From positions 1 to 14,382 of the forward strand of contig OMVH01000226.1 in the NCBI GenBank assembly GCA_900314365.1: a stretch of 14,382 nt of DNA, read 5' to 3'. Source of the DNA: an uncultured Prevotella sp. Lineage in GTDB: Bacteria; Bacteroidota; Bacteroidia; Bacteroidales; Bacteroidaceae. Below are positions 13,225 through 14,382 of this stretch, in pieces (within the stretch, counting starts at the first letter, position 1; the number at the start of each line of letters is the position of its first letter). Position numbers and translations under genes: made by a program. The notes below the pieces were generated by a model. The model saw nothing but the letters and a program-made list of their open reading frames with translations. It did no database searches and was not told the DNA's origin.

Positions 13225-13255
13225 CAAAGGTATTAAAAAAGCACCGACCGCCAAA
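13225..13255 (-). promoter_or_regulatory. Bacteroidetes-type promoter of pckA
   Basis: On the minus strand TTTG (13255-13252) is followed after 19 bases by TACCTTTG (13232-13225), matching the primary sigma consensus at both elements. It predicts a leader of about 45 bases before the ATG at 13173. A perfect palindrome, GGAAATTTCC (13266-13275), and a second one, AACCT-TTTT-AGGTT (13286-13299), lie just upstream of the -33 box and could be operator sites. Confidence 0.85.
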
Positions 13256-13346
13256 GAAGGGCGCGGGAAATTTCCGTAGACTTAAAACCTTTTTAGGTTA
13301 AAGATTACAAAAAGTCAAAGCTGCGCAACACATTTGACACGCGCAC

Positions 13347-13378
13347 TTTGCAAAAGTTCCGTTTATTTCCTAATTTTG
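13347..13378 (+). promoter_or_regulatory. Bacteroidetes-type promoter of upp
   Basis: TTTG (13347-13350) is followed after 20 bases by TAATTTTG (13371-13378), a full consensus promoter. Transcription would start near 13385, giving a leader of about 55-60 bases before the ATG at 13442. This excludes the in-frame ATG at 13334, which lies upstream of the promoter. Confidence 0.85.
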
Positions 13379-13441
13379 CAAAGGCTTTCCGTAGCGACCC
13401 TGCTCAAGGGCTTGCAGAGGAGCAAAAATAAAACTACAGCT

Positions 13442-14101
13442 ATGCAAATCATCAACTTATCCGAGCACAACAGCATCGTCAACCAGTACTTGGCCGAAAT
13501 CCGGGACATCGAGTACCAGAAGAACCGTCTTCTCTTCCGCAACAACATCATGAGAATAGGCGAGTACGAGGCCTTCGAGATATCGAAGACTCTCAACTAT
13601 GAGCCTAAGGAGGTGGCAACACCTTTAGGCATAGCCAAAGTGGATGTGCCTACCGACAAGATTGTACTGGCTACCATCTTCAGGGCTGGACTGCCTTTCC
13701 ACAACGGCTTTCTTAATGTCTTCGACCATGCCGGCAACGCCTTTGTCTCTGCTTATCGCGAATACACTGACGAGGCGCATCACAAGGTGGGCATTCATGT
13801 GGAGTATCTGGCCACACCGAGCATTGACGAGAAGACGCTCATTATCGCAGACCCCATGTTGGCGACGGGAGGCAGCATGGAATTAGGCTATAAGGCCTTC
13901 CTGACCAAGGGTACGCCGAAACGCATCCATGTGGCCTGTGTCATTGCCACTCCGGAGGGCATCGACCACATTGCTTCGGTTATGCCTGAGGAGAAGACCA
14001 CCATCTGGTGCGCTGCCATCGACCCGGGAATGAACGAGCATAAGTACATCGTGCCTGGATTCGGCGATGCCGGTGACTTGAGCTACGGCGACAAGGTGTA
14101 A
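13442..14101 (+). CDS. upp: Uracil phosphoribosyltransferase
   Basis: Upp salvages uracil with PRPP to give UMP in the cytoplasm. The 219-residue reading begins at ATG 13442 (MQIINLSEHNSIVNQYLAEI), which fits the family N-terminus and lies downstream of a full promoter; a 36-residue upstream extension would cross that promoter. The family motifs are present: IFRAGLPF with Arg81 in the diphosphate-binding loop, the PRPP-binding segment IADPMLATGGSM with Asp137, and the C-terminal uracil-binding GFGDAGDLSYG. The last of these reads more commonly GDAGDRxFG in other phyla; the Leu-Ser-Tyr version is what I expect in Bacteroidetes. It is monocistronic, with its own terminator, and divergent from pckA. 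No uracil permease gene is adjacent. Confidence 0.95.
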   Translation: MQIINLSEHNSIVNQYLAEIRDIEYQKNRLLFRNNIMRIGEYEAFEISKTLNYEPKEVATPLGIAKVDVPTDKIVLATIFRAGLPFHNGFLNVFDHAGNAFVSAYREYTDEAHHKVGIHVEYLATPSIDEKTLIIADPMLATGGSMELGYKAFLTKGTPKRIHVACVIATPEGIDHIASVMPEEKTTIWCAAIDPGMNEHKYIVPGFGDAGDLSYGDKV

Positions 14102-14155
14102 GTCCGTTTGAGGCGCGCCTGTCGCACGTACAATATTAATTTGAGTTGTCTACCT

Positions 14156-14202
14156 TTGCAGGGATGCCCTTTGGCATGCATTCCTGCAAGAGTTTTTTTT
14201 TT
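14156..14202 (+). terminator. Intrinsic terminator of upp
   Basis: TTGCAGG (14156-14162) pairs with CCTGCAA (14183-14189), and an inner stem ATGCC/GGCAT (14164-14168 and 14173-14177) stacks on it with an internal bulge. A run of ten T residues follows (14193-14202). It lies 55 bases after the upp stop and is a strong Rho-independent terminator. Confidence 0.9.
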
Positions 14203-14357
14203 CTTTCTTTTGCTCTGTGCCCACAAAGATATGCTTTAATTCAGGTTCCGAAAGTGTGTCATCCACTGCTCCCGACTTCGTCAATGCGTCACCCTAAATT
14301 ATAATGAATGATGCAGTTAATATTCTCATATAGGTAAGGGTTGACAGACATTCATAT

Positions 14358-14365
14358 TATTTTTG
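14358..14365 (+). promoter_or_regulatory. Possible -7 box for a gene beyond the window
   Basis: TATTTTTG matches TAnnTTTG, near the window's right edge. The only TTG-like element upstream (14341-14343) is 14 bases away, too close for a standard -33. The 155 bases between this and the upp terminator hold no convincing gene. If real, it would serve a plus-strand gene starting after 14382. Confidence 0.25.
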
Positions 14366-14382
14366 ACCAAAACCAGCAAAAC

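Noticed and set aside
14151..14158. TACCTTTG as a promoter, with the short ORF starting at 14164
   Set aside because: The motif overlaps the outer stem of the upp terminator, no -33 element lies at the right distance, and the ORF reads through the terminator's T-run (a run of Phe).

Overview
The window looks like a chromosomal segment of a Bacteroidales bacterium, most likely Prevotella or a close relative. This rests on three observations: promoters of the Bacteroidetes form TTTG-N19/20-TAnnTTTG, signal peptidase I substrates that nearly all begin with Gln after cleavage, and gene families typical of the order (DUF6089- and DUF6242-like envelope proteins, a FtsX/LolCE-type permease behind rbfA, Skp paralogues beside bamA). 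The genus is an inference; no 16S or other marker is present.

Layout. Positions 1-93 hold the 3' end of an unrecognised plus-strand gene. About 840 bases of AT-richer, apparently non-coding DNA follow, with a 22-bp tandem repeat. A well-formed promoter (936-966) then drives rbfA and an overlapping ABC-transporter permease (998-2556, plus). A 10-bp hairpin separates these from a convergent minus-strand cluster (10845 down to 2601), which reads in transcription order: DUF6242-like lipoprotein, DUF6089-like outer-membrane barrel, uppS, bamA, three Skp/OmpH paralogues, murI. Gaps are small or overlapping except around the Skp genes, where two gaps carry hairpins and one carries a possible internal promoter. 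A 711-base gap follows with a candidate 31-residue membrane peptide. Next come pckA (minus, with promoter and strong terminator) and the divergent upp (plus, with promoter and strong terminator). The last 180 bases hold no convincing gene.

How the genes fit together. The long minus-strand cluster is an envelope-building unit. UppS makes the undecaprenyl carrier for peptidoglycan and surface polysaccharides, MurI supplies D-glutamate for peptidoglycan, the Skp proteins chaperone unfolded outer-membrane proteins across the periplasm, and BamA inserts them. The DUF6242-like lipoprotein and DUF6089-like barrel at the head of the cluster are candidate accessory factors of unknown function. The permease beside rbfA may belong to lipoprotein export or macrolide-type efflux. 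PckA (PEP/oxaloacetate interconversion) and Upp (uracil salvage) are housekeeping metabolism.

The window is mostly core genome, and I see no defence system, prophage, integron, CRISPR array or tRNA/rRNA gene. The less ordinary items are the small hydrophobic ORF, the hairpins around the skp genes, a Tyr/Asn-rich surface loop in BamA, a CxxCH tail on the DUF6089-like protein, and the tandem repeat upstream of rbfA.
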